Shown here: in pieces, positions 36,717 through 48,375 of the stretch | Layout: each line of letters begins with the position of its first letter | Position numbering within the stretch: position 1 is the first letter of the stretch | Origin: Achatina immaculata | Taxonomy: Eukaryota; Mollusca; Gastropoda; Stylommatophora; Achatinidae | Length of the DNA stretch: 64,000 bases | Reading direction: 5' to 3' | NCBI GenBank assembly: GCA_009760885.1 | Contig: CM019719.1 | Location: 37,784,584-37,848,583, forward strand | Translations under genes and position numbers: made by a program | The notes under the pieces: model-generated | Told to the model about the DNA's origin: nothing | What the model saw: the letters and a program-made list of their open reading frames with translations, nothing else | Database searches by the model: none

Positions 36717-39700
36717 ACTACTACTACTACTACTACTACGAACTACTACTACTACTACTACTGCTGCTGCTTGTATGTGTGCCTAGGCACTCAAAACTGT
36801 GGAACATATCCTCCAAAACTGTATCAACTATGAGATGCTGAGAAGCAATTACTGGCCCAGTGAAACCACCAAAGAAGATATGCTTTACGATTCCATACAT
36901 GAACTACAAAAAAAAAAAAAACCAGTGAAATTTATCCAAGAGACAGTACTGCAGATATAGACAGAAAATGTATATGAAGAAGAATAAGACAATTAGTAGG
37001 AACTTCTCAAAGAAAAGAAACTTAGAAATTAAAATTGAGATTAATAAATACCTGATTGTATGCCAAAGATGTGTTCCTAATAGGTTTTGGTATTGTGTAA
37101 AATTAAAGTGAGCAACAGACAGCTGAGATACTTGATGAAGTAATGTATAAAGTGTATATTGTTTGTTACTTTTATTTTGTTTTTTACTTTTCTTTCTTCA
37201 CTTTACAATTCTCAACCCCTACATCAAGTCACATTTGGTACCATTGATCTGGTAAATGGAACCAAGTCACTGAATTTTTGAGTTGAGACTTAAACTGAAG
37301 AGGCCTGCAAAGACTTGAGGCTTTGAAGTCAGGAATTGAAACTTGACGTGAGACTTGGCATGAAGAACTTGAATACAACCTTGACAAAAACACACTTCAG
37401 ACCAAAAAAGCCATTAATGTAATAAATCAGAAACAGAAAATGCCCTAACCTGCCCTTGCACTGAATCATAAATAACAGTGGAACATACCTTACAAGACTG
37501 CAGACCTTAAAGAAAAACAATGAAGAAAAAAGAAGAGGAAATGAACACTTATGTAATAATGTTAGTATTTCTGACTTGCCTTTTTTATGCTAGTTATAAG
37601 CAATCACTGTTGTGTGAACTCTGGAAACATACATATGTGCTCTAGTCTCCTCTTCACTATCCTCTGTACGGTAACTGATAACACTTACCCTGTGTTGATT
37701 GATTGTCCTTGTGGTCTTATTTATGTTTGTAGTGGAAGTCACAGTAACAAGACTTTCAAACCAAAGAAGAATATCCCAGAAGGGACACACCAGTATGACC
37801 TGATGAAGCATGCAGCTGTTACACTTGGCAGTGGCAACTTACAGCAGGCTGTTCAGCTGCCAGAAGGGGAGGATCTCAATGAGTGGGTTGCAGTAAATAG
37901 TAAGTTTGTAAACAGCTCTAGCAAAATTATTTAGCTGCTAATTAAATATGACTTTTACTTAGCTTCTAAAAAAAAATTGTCTTGTGGCATTTATTTGCCA
38001 TAGGGGTGTGAATCATTAGTGTCTTCAGTTTTATAAATCGTTTCAGCATCGTGAGATATGGAGGCTAGGATCTGTCCTTGCTGCCTTTTTGTTCAAAGGG
38101 GAACCCCAGGTACTCATTTCTTGAGGCTGGGTTGACCCTGGTGCCAGTTTGTTTTAAAAAATTCCACCCCAGTACAGAATTGAACAAGGAACTGGTCAGC
38201 AGGCAAATGTAAACACGAAATTTGGTTGCCATTTTATCACATTTTAAGTATATCTTACATCCTTCCCATGCCGTTAAACATCACATAGAAGCTTACATAG
38301 TTGTTTTCTAAGTTTTCCTGTCCTCAGCGAGTCTTTCAACCTCATCAAGGGATGATATGCCCACTAAACTGGCCTCTCTTAACAATGTCCTCTTTAGAGT
38401 TTCACATGGTCGACTTCTTTTTTCTTCTGCCTGTTGTGCTCCACTTGATAGCTTGTTTTGGTATTCTCTGATTGTTTCTTCTCATCACATGGCCTACATA
38501 TGTCCATCTTCTTTTTCTGATCACCCATGAGACAGGTTGTTGTTTGCTCATCTGTCATAGGGCTAGCAAGGTAATTCGCCAATTTTTCCTGTCTTCAGCG
38601 AGTCTTTCAACCTCATCAAGGGATTTTATGGCTGTTAATTTGGCCACTCTTAACAATGCCCTCTTCAGAGTTTCATGAAATCTGCCTCTTTTTCTCTGGC
38701 CTGTTGTGTTCCACTTGATAGCTTGTTTTGGGATTCTCTGATCGTTTCTTCTCATCACATGACCAGTATATGTCCATCTCCTTTTCTTGATCACCTATGA
38801 GACAGGTTGTTGTTTGCTCATCTGTCTTATCTCAGTGTTGTTCTTAAATTCGTTACACTTTATACCAAGTATTTTCCTGAGGCATTTATTTTCAAAAGAG
38901 TCTAATTTCTTGTCTGTTTCTTTAGTTGATTTCCAGTTTTTGCATGCATAAATAAGTGTGGATATCACATTTGAATTGAATAATCTTAATTTGTTTTTTT
39001 GTGCTTATAACTTTTGAATGCCATATGCTCTCAAGATTCTTGAAAGTGAGTGCTACTTTTGCAGTTCTAATTCTAACTTGTTTTCTAGTGTCACCATCCT
39101 ATATATTTTAAATATATAGGTAGGTAGAATTCAATATACACTGTTCTATTTTTGATATGCTTATTATGTCTGCTTATTTCATATGTCTAACTTCTCAGGC
39201 CTACATTTCACTAGTATTATGCCTTAGTGACTCTGAGCTTAAACCTCCACTGTAATTTGACTCCATAGTCACAACTAGGAAGGGTAGCGGCCACGACCAC
39301 AAAATGCTGAAGTCGGATACACTGGACCAGGGCAGTTTAGATAGGCAACCACCTCTCACCCGGCGGGGATGTTTGCGTATCCTAATCACGCTGAGGTTTT
39401 CCGGTGAGAAAGTCCAACTCTGGGCTGGATGGGCAACCATCTCTCACCTGGCGGTGATACACGAGTATCTCAAAACACGTTGAGGTTTTCCGGTGAGAAG
39501 GTCCAACTCTGGCCTGGGTGGGCTACCACCTCTCACCCAGCGGGGATGCACTGATATCCTAAACACATCGATGTCTTCCGGTGAGAAAGTCCAACTCTAG
39601 ACTAAACTGGTGCAACGAAAACCACGGTGTCACGCAATCCGCTTTAGAGACCCACCAAGAATACAGGCTAAAGCCCTGCGATACTCTGAACCCCTTGTGG

Positions 39701-42700
39701 TCCTCTCAGGGATCTCGTGTGGTGCTTTCGGGGACCACACAAGAGACCACGGGACCTAACGAGGACCACAGGCGTAAATTCAGTAGGATCACAGTGCGGT
39801 CTTGGTGGTAGAAGCGAATGAAGAAGAAGAAGACATTACATTACTCCTGCAAGATAACATATATGATTCCAGGCGTCTACTAATGTCAAGAAGACTTCGA
39901 CAGTGACAGAATCTTACCACATACTGGATTCACTACTCTATTCTACAAAAAAAAACCACTGCCGACAACTAAGACACAGACTAACTTTCTACACTACAAC
40001 CTACGTCCTACTCTAACAAAACTAAAATTCAGACCTCAGACTGTAACGAAGGCAAAACTAAGACTAACTCTCAAAGCCTAACTTTCCTCTCTTGATCAGC
40101 TGATCAGTCTTACTTCCACGAGCTCCACGGCCATGCCTGTGATATGCAAGCACAAGGTTAAAAGGGACTGAACGGTTAGTTAACAAATCTGCGTGACCTA
40201 ACCTTGTTTATACCCAGCTTTTAGATTCCAAAGTGACTTACATAACTTTCTACATTAAAAAATCCCATATATTATTATAATTGCATTAACTATTATACCA
40301 CTGCAGCACCTTTTTTTTACCCTCCCCCCCCACACACACACACACACACTCATATTTTCATATCTGTTTCTTTCATAAAGATGGTGGGCCGTGGTTTCTA
40401 TCATTTATGTACTTTCTTTTTCTCTCATACAGGGTTGTTGGTGATGATGTTGCAAGTCTTTTTGTTTTTCCCCCAAGGAGTTAGTATTCTTGTAGGTGCC
40501 CACAAACACACAATTTATTGTATGTAACAGTGATCTTATTATGAAAGTTATAAACATATAAAAAATATAAATCACTAATACATGTTGTTTTCTGACCCTG
40601 CCATTGCCCCACTCTCTCTAGCTGTGGATTTTTTCAATCAGATCAACATGTTGTATGGGACCATTACTGAATTCTGTTTGGAGGAGACCTGCCCTGTGAT
40701 GTCTGCAGGTCCTAAATATGAATATCATTGGGCAGATGGGCAGACCATTAAGAAACCTATCAAATGCTCAGCTCCTAAATATATTGACTATCTCATGACA
40801 TGGGTCCAGGACCAGCTGGATGATGAGGCCACATTTCCTTCTAAAATAGGTAAGGATATCAGAATCATACATGACAATATTATCAGCATCAGAGACAGAT
40901 TCTGTTGAACTTCCATCTAGGTAAGAGGGCTCTAAAACTAGCAGGAGGCCAAGTAGTAGAAAGCTGAAGAAGAAAAAAAAAATATATTTGATAACCAGAA
41001 ATATAGATCATGAAGGGAAACATTACAAGGAGATACAGTGGCAATCAAAAGGCTACAGATAATGAATCGTCATCTTCTTTGTTTCAGCCATGGTAAGTCA
41101 CATCTGAGTATGTAGAAATTCTTGTACCTAATTTATCTGGTTGCAGATAAGGTGAAAGGTGATTAAGTGAAGTAATCAATAGTCTTGAGGTCAGGACTGC
41201 TCAAATTATGGCACCTCTGGTCTGGGGGTCGGCCACGTCCTTTGCGCACTCATATCAGGCGAATTGCCAGAACTGGCTTAACCCAGGGGTTAAGACACTG
41301 CTGGCAAGATTCTTCAGATGCTGCATGTGGAGTGAAACTCCTCCTGGCCAATTAAAAAAATGTGAAAAAGCAATTAGGGTTGCCATGCGTCGCCGATGTG
41401 AAAAGGTGACGGAAAGGATAAAGTGAAGCTTAATCGGTATGTCCATTAGTCTCGTGGTGAGGGCTACTCATACCATGGCACTTCTGCTTTAGAGGCCAGT
41501 CACGTCCGATCTACACCCATACTGGTAAAATATGCATAAACCGCCTTAACCCAAATTGATGGCTACTCATGTCACGGTACCTCTGCTCTAGAGGTCGGTC
41601 ACATCCTAAACACGCCCATACTGGGATAATACACCTAAACCGGCCCAACCCAGAGGTGAAACTTCCTAGTGGCGAGGATTTATCCTCCTGGACAAAAGCT
41701 CCGTCCTGGTCACAACTAGCAAGGATAGCGGCCACGACCATAAAATTTTGAAGTCGGAGACACTGGACCAGTGCAGTCTGAATGGGCAACCACCTCTCAC
41801 CCGGCGGGGATACACGTGTATCCCAAAACACCTCGAGGTTTTCCGGTGAGAAGTCCAACTCTAGGCCAGATGGGCAACCATCTCTCACCCAGCAGGGATA
41901 CACTGATATCCAAAACACGTCAAGGTTTTCCATTGAGAAAGTCCAACTCTGTAGATTAAAATGGTGCACTGGAAACCACGGCGTCACACATTCCCGCTTC
42001 TGAGACCCATTGAGAATACAGGCTCAAGCCCTGCGATACTCTGAACCTCTTGTGGATCTCTCGGGGATCTCTTGTGGTCCTTTTGGGGACCATAGGACCT
42101 ATTGAGGACCACAGGAGTAAATTCAGTAGGATCATGGGGCGGTCTTGGTGGTAGAAGTTAACAAAGAAGAAGAAGAAGATCAGAAATTTCACTGTACAGA
42201 GTGAGACATGCTTTTTAATGGGGGGGGGGGGATGATCTTGTTGGAAGGATGATACAGATATGAGAATCATCAAACTAGAACTGACAAAGACCCTAGCCTA
42301 CCACATCCATGGTGATCCTGGAAACAGGATTTTGCATTCTTTCAGCATGGCTGATGTTATTCCCATTGATGATGGAATACATTAGCTTCACAGGTTCCCT
42401 TTGGAAACTCAGTCCAGCCACCATAACCGTCTCCCTTTACAGATCTTTACAGCATTAACCATAAAGAACCCAAGTTCACATTAATATCCAAAAAGTGGGA
42501 AAAAAAATAGTTTGCACATTATGTTTTACTTTATTCCCATTCCAAGCTTTTTTTTTAAAGGCTTGTTAGTTCAAATTTCAATTGAGATTTTAAGCTGTCT
42601 GCCAATTTGAATGTTTTAATTTATCTTCACAGGTGTTCCTTTCCCAAGAAATTTTCTGTCCATAGCAAAGACTATCCTTAAGCGTCTCTTTCGTGTCTAT

Positions 42701-42874
42701 GCCCACATTTACCATCAGCACTTCAAAGAAGTTATACAGTTAAGTGAAGAAGCTCATCTAAACACAAGCTTCAAACATTTTATTCTGTTTGTGCAGGAAT
42801 TTAACCTCATTGACCGCAAAGAACTAGCCCCTTTACAGGAATTGATTGATAGACTAACAGGTAAGGATCGATGA
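25822..42874 (+). CDS. MOB1: MOB kinase activator 1, 4 coding exons
   Basis: Adaptor that binds and activates LATS/NDR kinases in Hippo and mitotic-exit signalling, cytoplasmic and nuclear. Coding exons: 25822-25835, 37733-37899, 40622-40849, 42633-42874; phases agree, giving 216 aa, the length of human MOB1A. Exon 1 encodes only MSFLF (last codon split), followed by GT; exon 2 resumes [17 protein letters not shown]. The MST phosphosites Thr12 and Thr35 are kept, as are the zinc ligands Cys79, Cys84, His161 and His166 (motif AHIYHQHF). The final exon reads [10 protein letters not shown] then TGA, so the GTAAGG at 42861 that resembles a donor is coding, matching the family C-terminus. Identity to vertebrate MOB1 is very high by eye. 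Intron 1 (11.9 kb) is filled with transposons. Confidence 0.97.
26440..28341 (+). mobile_element. LINE copy nested in the host LINE, internal deletion
   Basis: Plus-strand LINE of the same family. It begins in the endonuclease ([20 protein letters not shown], then [17 protein letters not shown]), passes through the RT N-terminus (26838-27158; [19 protein letters not shown] near 27270; [17 protein letters not shown] near 27450), then loses the catalytic YADD region by deletion near 27795. It resumes with [20 protein letters not shown] and the C-terminus (28034-28279). It ends with the GGATATAAG tail. Confidence 0.85.
28882..29369 (+). other. 5' external transcribed spacer of rDNA (displaced)
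   Basis: GC-rich, CpG-rich 488-bp stretch, unlike the AT-rich surroundings and running without a break into the 18S start. Position and composition identify it as 5' ETS; ETS sequence is not conserved enough to confirm by eye. Its left edge is exactly a 12-bp target duplication, so it arrived with the 18S piece and the repeat element. Open frames in it are incidental. Confidence 0.75.
29370..29591 (+). rRNA. 18S rRNA 5' fragment (222 nt, pseudogene)
   Basis: Starts TATCTGGTTGATCCTGC, the universal 18S 5' end, and follows the family through CATATGCTTGTCTC, AAGCCATGCATGTCTAAG, GGCTCATTAAATCAG and AATTCTAGAGCTAATACATG to TTATTAGTTCAAAAC. It then stops abruptly at the 5' end of a hairpin element. 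Small differences from the metazoan consensus (for example GCTAGTAGTCA) suggest drift after retroposition. Not a functional rRNA gene. Confidence 0.95.
29592..30884 (+). mobile_element. (GAA)n-tailed hairpin element, copy C, fused to rRNA
   Basis: Full-length copy. Its 5' end (TGTTGTTGGCGAG) joins 18S at 29591 with AC in common. It carries two copies of the 5' unit (near 29599 and 29826), two or three 107-bp hairpin units, three 88-bp units (each with CCGGTGAGA-like and TCTCACCCGG-like arms), a 3' domain with complementary blocks around GGTCCTTTTGGGGACC, and a GAA tail at 30866-30884. The right target duplication is 30885-30896. Confidence 0.9.
32270..32790 (-). mobile_element. LINE fragment, RNase H
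   Basis: The minus strand reads [20 protein letters not shown] near 32440, the end of a LINE RNase H domain; earlier RNase H strands are frameshifted at 32600-32760. Confidence 0.65.
33020..34321 (+). mobile_element. (GAA)n-tailed hairpin element, copy D
   Basis: Near full-length copy from CTGCTGCTGGTGAGATTC to GGTGGTAGAAGCG, with both tandem-repeat blocks and the 3' domain but no GAA tail. It runs directly into an inverted copy E at 34322. The 32800-33020 stretch before it is unrecognised and could be an older 5' extension. Confidence 0.8.
34322..35032 (-). mobile_element. (GAA)n-tailed hairpin element, copy E (inverted)
   Basis: 5' half of the element in reverse orientation, from GACTTCTACCCCTGG to GCCAGCAGCAG. 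Together with copy D it forms an inverted repeat with arms of about 700 bp (33020-33730 against 34322-35032) around the 3' half of D. The 3' half of E is missing. Confidence 0.8.
35330..35545 (-). mobile_element. LINE C-terminal fragment
   Basis: Resembles the 19265-19560 segment: GATATCAACAACAATCTCTC, then TCTGGCCAGGTCCTTTGCC and GGAGGATGTGATA. The minus strand encodes the C-terminal tail of an RNase H-type LINE. Confidence 0.6.
35960..36960 (+). mobile_element. LINE RNase H and C-terminus, split by an (ACT)n array
   Basis: The plus strand reads [13 protein letters not shown] near 36150 (RNase H end), then FCLQTGHS and [11 protein letters not shown] near 36330-36390, the RLRTGHxxL-type C-terminal region. 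An ACT array (36392-36771) interrupts. Past it are [17 protein letters not shown] and [13 protein letters not shown], the LINE end. Confidence 0.7.
36392..36771 (+). repeat. Interrupted (ACT)n array, about 380 bp
   Basis: Trinucleotide ACT/CTA repeats with frequent one- or two-base slips (AAC, ACA, TAT interruptions), ending in CTGCTGCTGC. It follows the LINE sequence GTTTAAAGTTGCT without a gap. Confidence 0.95.
38262..39110 (-). mobile_element. LINE 3' end with a tandem duplication, GGATGTAAG-tailed family
   Basis: The 3' terminal region occurs twice in the same orientation, about 265 bp apart (breakpoints near GCTCATCTGTC at 38547 and 38816). The minus strand encodes [20 protein letters not shown] and [20 protein letters not shown]. 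Confidence 0.75.
39264..39836 (+). mobile_element. (GAA)n-tailed hairpin element, copy B, 5'-truncated
   Basis: Begins at AGTCACAACTAGGAAGGG in the middle of the element, then carries three 88-bp units and the 3' domain with GAAGAAGAAG at the end. 5' truncation is typical of reverse-transcribed elements. It lies in MOB1 intron 2. Confidence 0.85.
41190..42179 (+). mobile_element. (GAA)n-tailed hairpin element, copy F, 5'-truncated
   Basis: Begins inside the first 5' unit (CACCTCTGGTCTGGGGGTCGG), continues through both repeat blocks and the 3' domain, and ends AAGAAGAAGAAGAAG. It lies in MOB1 intron 3. Confidence 0.85.
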
Positions 42875-44660
42875 AATTCCTTTTAGTTGAAATTGATTCT
42901 TTTTAGTGGCTTCACATTTTGTATTTTGGCTTAAAACTAGCATTTACTTTCTAGATTTGTGCACCAAACCACACAGAATTGAAGATTTGATTTGATATAA
43001 ATGTTTAAGACACTTTTTTAGATATGAATTAAAAGAAGATATAATTATGTAATTTTGATGATTCCATTTGTGTGAAACCTGAGGTGAAGGAAGAAAGAAT
43101 GGAGGTGACTGAGAGGTTGGTTAATGTCCACAATTTCAACTGTTGTTAAAATAAAAGATTCATAAGTTATGATTCCAATTACTTCATGCAAATTTCCACC
43201 GAGCTTAGAATTTTTGTAAAATTCTTGGAATTTTAAAGTGGCAACCAGGCGCGTTCTTTGTGAATAAAATTGGTTCATGTGCAGCGTCAACTTCTGTAGA
43301 TTGTGTTAAGCTTATATCAGTGCCTGCTTCATCACTGTCTATGCAATGCTTTTGCTTCATAATTTGTATTCAGGTCTTGCAAAAATTTATCAAGAAGATT
43401 GTAATACAAGAAACACTGGCAGATGTGCTCCATCTTTCATGGCCGCCAGTGTTACACCGTGGTGACATTTGACATGTGTGTGATGTGAATGAAAAGTCTG
43501 TGAAAACATTTCTAGAGTTAGAGAAACATCCATTTTAAAGTGATTACTTACCATTGTATTCAAGTGAAAGGGCTTACCAGGGCCAATGAGAAGAGATTGG
43601 GGGGGGGGGTCCAGCCAGTGCTCTAGGGCCCAGAGGGCTTCCTTTGTTTTAAGGTGGGTCCATCATGGATGAAAACAGAATAGGTAATTTTTTTTTTCAA
43701 CGGGCGGAGGGTGGGAGAAATAAAAAGTTTTGCACCATCTTAACAAAATTCATCTCAGACCTGGAGACCTGATTAAAACATGAATAATACTGTTATATTA
43801 ATAATATTATCATGATTTAATTGTGCACAAAATACAGCCAGAATAGAGTCATAGCTTCTATTTTATGCATCTGATCATCATAGTGTTGGTTATATACATT
43901 TTTCTGTGTTGATGCAGAGAGCAGTTGGTCTTTTCTCAAGATAGAAAATAAATTTCAAATTTTCCTTTATGGAGAAAATAAAACTGTTCGTCAACAGTGT
44001 TGATCTTAAGAATGCATCATAGAAAAGCTATATATATATAAGCTTGGGGAAATAGTGTTAGTGCCCATATTTTCCTTGATCTGAGGGCATACAGGATGTG
44101 GTCAGCATCATGCCTTGCCACTTTACCGTGCCTAGTTACAGGAGCCAGGTAACTATTTCTACATCTGAGTGACTAGGGTGCCCCAGATAAGATGACTGTT
44201 GATCTAAAGTGACTTTTTCCAAAATGCTATGTTTACTTATAAATATGCAATCTTATAAATGATAATGTGTGCATTTTTTAAAATGTGCACATAAATTAGA
44301 AGTATTCAGGATAAAAAAAAAATAACAAGGTATTGTGGAAAACTATTTTGTGTTTTGTATTGAAATAGGTTTTGTTGATGTTTTATATCATTCCATCCCC
44401 TGGTTTCAATTTTATTTTTTCTTCACGCAGTTTGAAAAAAAAAAGGGCCTAACTTTAGGATACACATTTTTTCCATATTCAAACAACTATTCTTTATGAT
44501 CAGTAGCATCATACAGCTGATGTAACCACAGTGTTAACACTGAGCAGAGAAGCAGCAGAATACTGCATGAACACTTCTGCTATTGTACAGTCAGTACGTG
44601 GATTGGCAATAGTGCACTGGTGAAATATAATGGATATATAGCATTTCAAGTGCACTTTAA
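42875..44660. other. MOB1 3' UTR and downstream
   Basis: AT-rich sequence after the MOB1 stop. The polyadenylation site cannot be chosen. It contains a G run near 43600 and a SINE fragment at 44040-44225; no other gene is seen. Confidence 0.5.
44040..44225 (-). mobile_element. SINE fragment
   Basis: Shares GTGCCCATATTTTCCTTGA and GTGACTAGGGTGCCCCAG with the full SINE at 51082-51332, but lacks the tRNA-like head (5'-truncated). Confidence 0.7.
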
Positions 44661-44675
44661 AATGTTACTAGTAAA

Positions 44676-45451
44676 CACTACTGGCGAGATTTTTTGGCTG
44701 CCATGTGTGGGTGAAACTCCACCCAGCCAATGAAGAAAATGCGATTAGGGTTGCTGTGTGGCACCGCTGTGGAAAAGGTGATGGAAAGGATAAAGTGAAG
44801 TTTAATCATTATGTCCAGTAGTCTTGCGGTGAGAGCTACCCATACCACGGCACCTCTGCCCTAGAGGCCGGCCACATCCTGTGTACTTCCATACTGATGA
44901 AATATGCCTAAACCAGCTCAACCCAGGGGTGAAACTCAGTGGCTACACATATCATGGTGCCTCCGCTCTAGAGGCCGGTCACATCCTATATACACCATAC
45001 TGGGATAATACGGCTAAACCGGCTTAACCCAGGGGTGAAACTCACTAGTGGTGAGGATTCGTCCTCCTGGACAAAAGCTCTGTCCTGGTCACCACCAGGA
45101 AGGGTAGCGGCCACAACCACAAAATGCTGAAGTCAGAGACACTGGACCAGTACAGTCTAGATGGGCAACCACCTCTCACCTGACGGGGATATATCCAAAT
45201 CACGTTGAGGTTTTCCAGTGAGAAAGTCCACTGCTGGCCTGGATGGGCAACCACCTCTCACCGACAGGGATATACTGATATCCAAAACATGTCGAGGTTT
45301 TCCGGTGAGAAAGTCCAATTCTAGACTAAACTGGTGCAGTGAAAACCATAGTGTCACACAATGCCGTTTCTGTGACCCACGAGAACCACAGAAGTAAATT
45401 CAGTAGGATCATGGGGCGATCTTGGTGGTAGAAATGAATGAAGAAGAAGAA
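44676..45451 (+). mobile_element. (GAA)n-tailed hairpin element, copy G
   Basis: Flanked by a 12-bp duplication with one mismatch: GTTACTAGTAAA at 44664-44675 and GTTACCAGTAAA at 45452-45463. The 5' end CACTACTGGCGAG matches copy A. The 3' domain is partly deleted before the GAA tail. Confidence 0.9.
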
Positions 45452-45463
45452 GTTACCAGTAAA

Positions 45464-48371
45464 ATTTCATTGTGATGCAGCAGTGAAAGAAAAAAAAAAT
45501 AAATACAGATAAGTTTGGAAAAAGTCTGGATGCTTAACGTTAGTTAGTGGTGAATTTTTGTAACGCTTTGGATTATTATTGTCTTCTGTCAGGATCTTTT
45601 GCATCCTCTCTTTGCAGTTATGTAAATTGTAAATATAGATTATCTAATGTCATCATTAGGTGGGATTTTAAGCAAAAGTTGGAAGTTTTGCAGTTAAAGG
45701 TCAAGGAGTAGCAATTGTGGGGTTTATGACATAAAAGTAGTAAAAGGGTTAATATTCCTTTTGGGAGATCAGTTTCCTTAATTCTTTTTTATGTTGGTCT
45801 GTTCCAAAATATGAGATGACACTACATGTGCATGCTAATTCATTACTATTTGAAAATAAATTTTGTTCATTATCTGCTTTCATTGAGCAATAAAGGAATG
45901 TCAGGGCTGACATATATTGAAGAAATATTTGTTACACTGGTAGCTTTTAATTTTTCTGAAGTGCAATTTTGGCTTAGCATGTTCTGTTCTTGAACTTGAG
46001 CTTTGTGGTTGTATATGGCTAGGTATTTGAATTCATGAACTTGATTCAAGATTGCTCAGTTTGATTTCATAACATTTTAAAATGGAATCTTTTTGGAAAA
46101 ACCCACTTTTTTTTCTTATTTTCCATGGCATATGATTTTTCTCTTTCTTCTGGTAATGTATTTAATTCTTTCTCATTCTTCACCATTGCTTTTCTTTGTG
46201 ATAGTTTTTAAAGAAAATCAGTAGTTACATCCTTTTGGTTCTAAATCATTTTAGATCAAACATTAAAAGGACCAAGACAAGAATTCTTTAAAATATTGTA
46301 GTTGATTATTCATCTCGTAAAAATTTACCTGCATTAATATGCCATATAAGTTTCTTAAATCTATCTCTGGTACTTTCAGTGTTTATTTTTACATCAGATT
46401 CTATCATCCAGTAGTATGCCATTACACCAGACTGTGCATTGCCTTAATTATATCTCTTTAAGCATCCTTTCCCACCTTTTTTTTTAAAAAAAGAAACATG
46501 GGAGTTACTTCTTCATGCGTTATTCTGAGTGTCTGTGTGTGGTACACACAGTAATGATCTTGATAGTCAGAATCTAACATTCTAATAATGACTTTAGATT
46601 GTTACTTTTCAAGCCTTACAGAAAGGACACAACTTGTGTGTGCACATTGGCACGTAGTTTACTGTCATTTTCAGATTTTTTATTTGAGGAATCATGTATG
46701 TTGAATACTTAATGTTCAGTTGAGAAAATCCTGGGCAAGCAAGACTAACATGAACTTAGACCTGCATGTATATATATTTAAAAGAAAAAACTATATTGAA
46801 GAGTGTTTGTTACTGAAGCCTATATTATTTATATTTGTCTGAACAGTCTCGCAGGTCCCACGTAGCACTGCAGTACTCTTGTCTTCACTGTAATGGGCAA
46901 TCCTGTTTTGTAATAACCCTTTTCAAATAATACAAAAGACTCATTTGCCTTGTTGACCTGACTTTAGCTGTGCGTCTGCCTTAGGGTATTGCTGTATTTG
47001 TACTTGCATTTATTCACTTGCTGTTATTGTTTTCCCATCTACAAATGAGCATTTCTGCTGTACTTGGCACTACCATTGCTTCCTACTTGTTGCTATATAG
47101 CTCTGCTTCTGTTAATATTTGTTTCTGTTAACATTTTTAAAGTGTTTGAAAATTTACTGGAAAAGTTGTGCTCTTAAAATTAAGAATTGTTTGTATGTGA
47201 TGTTCATTGAATACATTTGATGGATGAATCAAATATATGTGCATACAGTCCCACAAATCATGTAGGCATCTCAGTTTTTCCTTTTTTTAAAGTGGATACA
47301 TTTTTTTTTAAATATGAGAAAATATTTCAAGCCTCATTGTGTCTACACACCAAAAAGGCCCTGGGGTTCACACAGCAGCCAGGCATGATACTGACCACAT
47401 CACACTTTCATGTGCAGAAGAAAATGTGTCTGGAAAATACGGCCTAACACCGTATCCCCAGTATGGCTTAATGGCACTGAAACAGGAATGTTACCTACCT
47501 ACCTATTTTGTCTGCAGTGATTCTAAAAGTTATGGGTAAAGATTTTTAACACCAAAATCAAAATCTGTTTTTATTCCTAGTTATGATTTCCAAAAATAGT
47601 GATCACTGATGATATGTGAGTTCATATTAAAATTTTTATAAACAATTTTACAGACTTGGTAAAACTCTCCATTAAAAAAAAGAAATGTACTTAATTGAAA
47701 TGTGAATATAGTAATGTGTTATTATTACCTTAATTGTATATTTGGTTGCAGTTTATCTAATTTTTCTGTATAGTTATACATAGTAGGTTATACTTAAGAA
47801 TTATCAACATTCATCTGCTTCATATTGCTTTTATTTCCACATGGATTCAGCTGAAAATTTCCAGAGTGATTATTATCAGGAATGTTTCACACATTTTTTT
47901 TTTGTTCCAGAATTGTACACTTTTGTTTTTTTTTTTTGAAATATGTATCAGGAGTGCCTGTTATTTTGTGCTAGTCTTCCTTGTTTAAAGAGGAAGAATT
48001 ATGGTCATGTCATTTTTTTGTCTTGAATGTTATGTGCAGTTTCTTAGTTATAATGTGTATATGCAGTTTCATAGTTACAATTTTGTATATCAGTGTGCTG
48101 ATTTTTACTGCTGCTACATTTAGGTCCTTAATAGGTGTTCCTCTGAACAGCAGTTATTTTTGTCCTAAGTGTGCTCATTGCAACAATGAATAAATTAATC
48201 ATGGATGACATTGTTGAATGTGACTCATTACACAATTCATCTGCACATTTTCTTGTCATCAAACCTTTATATTTTTATCATAAAGAAACTATCAGGATGT
48301 ATATTATTTTTTCCTCACTGTTCAAATATTGATTCTTCTGTCATATTAAATCTGCAGTTTTAGAGGTATTT
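45464..48371. other. MOB1 to formin intergenic, non-coding
   Basis: About 2.9 kb of AT-rich DNA, perhaps partly a long MOB1 3' UTR. No transposon, RNA gene or open frame with recognisable content. Confidence 0.4.
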
Positions 48372-48375
48372 TTAA

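Noticed and set aside
42861..42866. GTAAGG as a splice donor ending MOB1 exon 4
   Set aside because: Reading through gives GKDR-stop, the family's C-terminal KDR, at the exact expected length.
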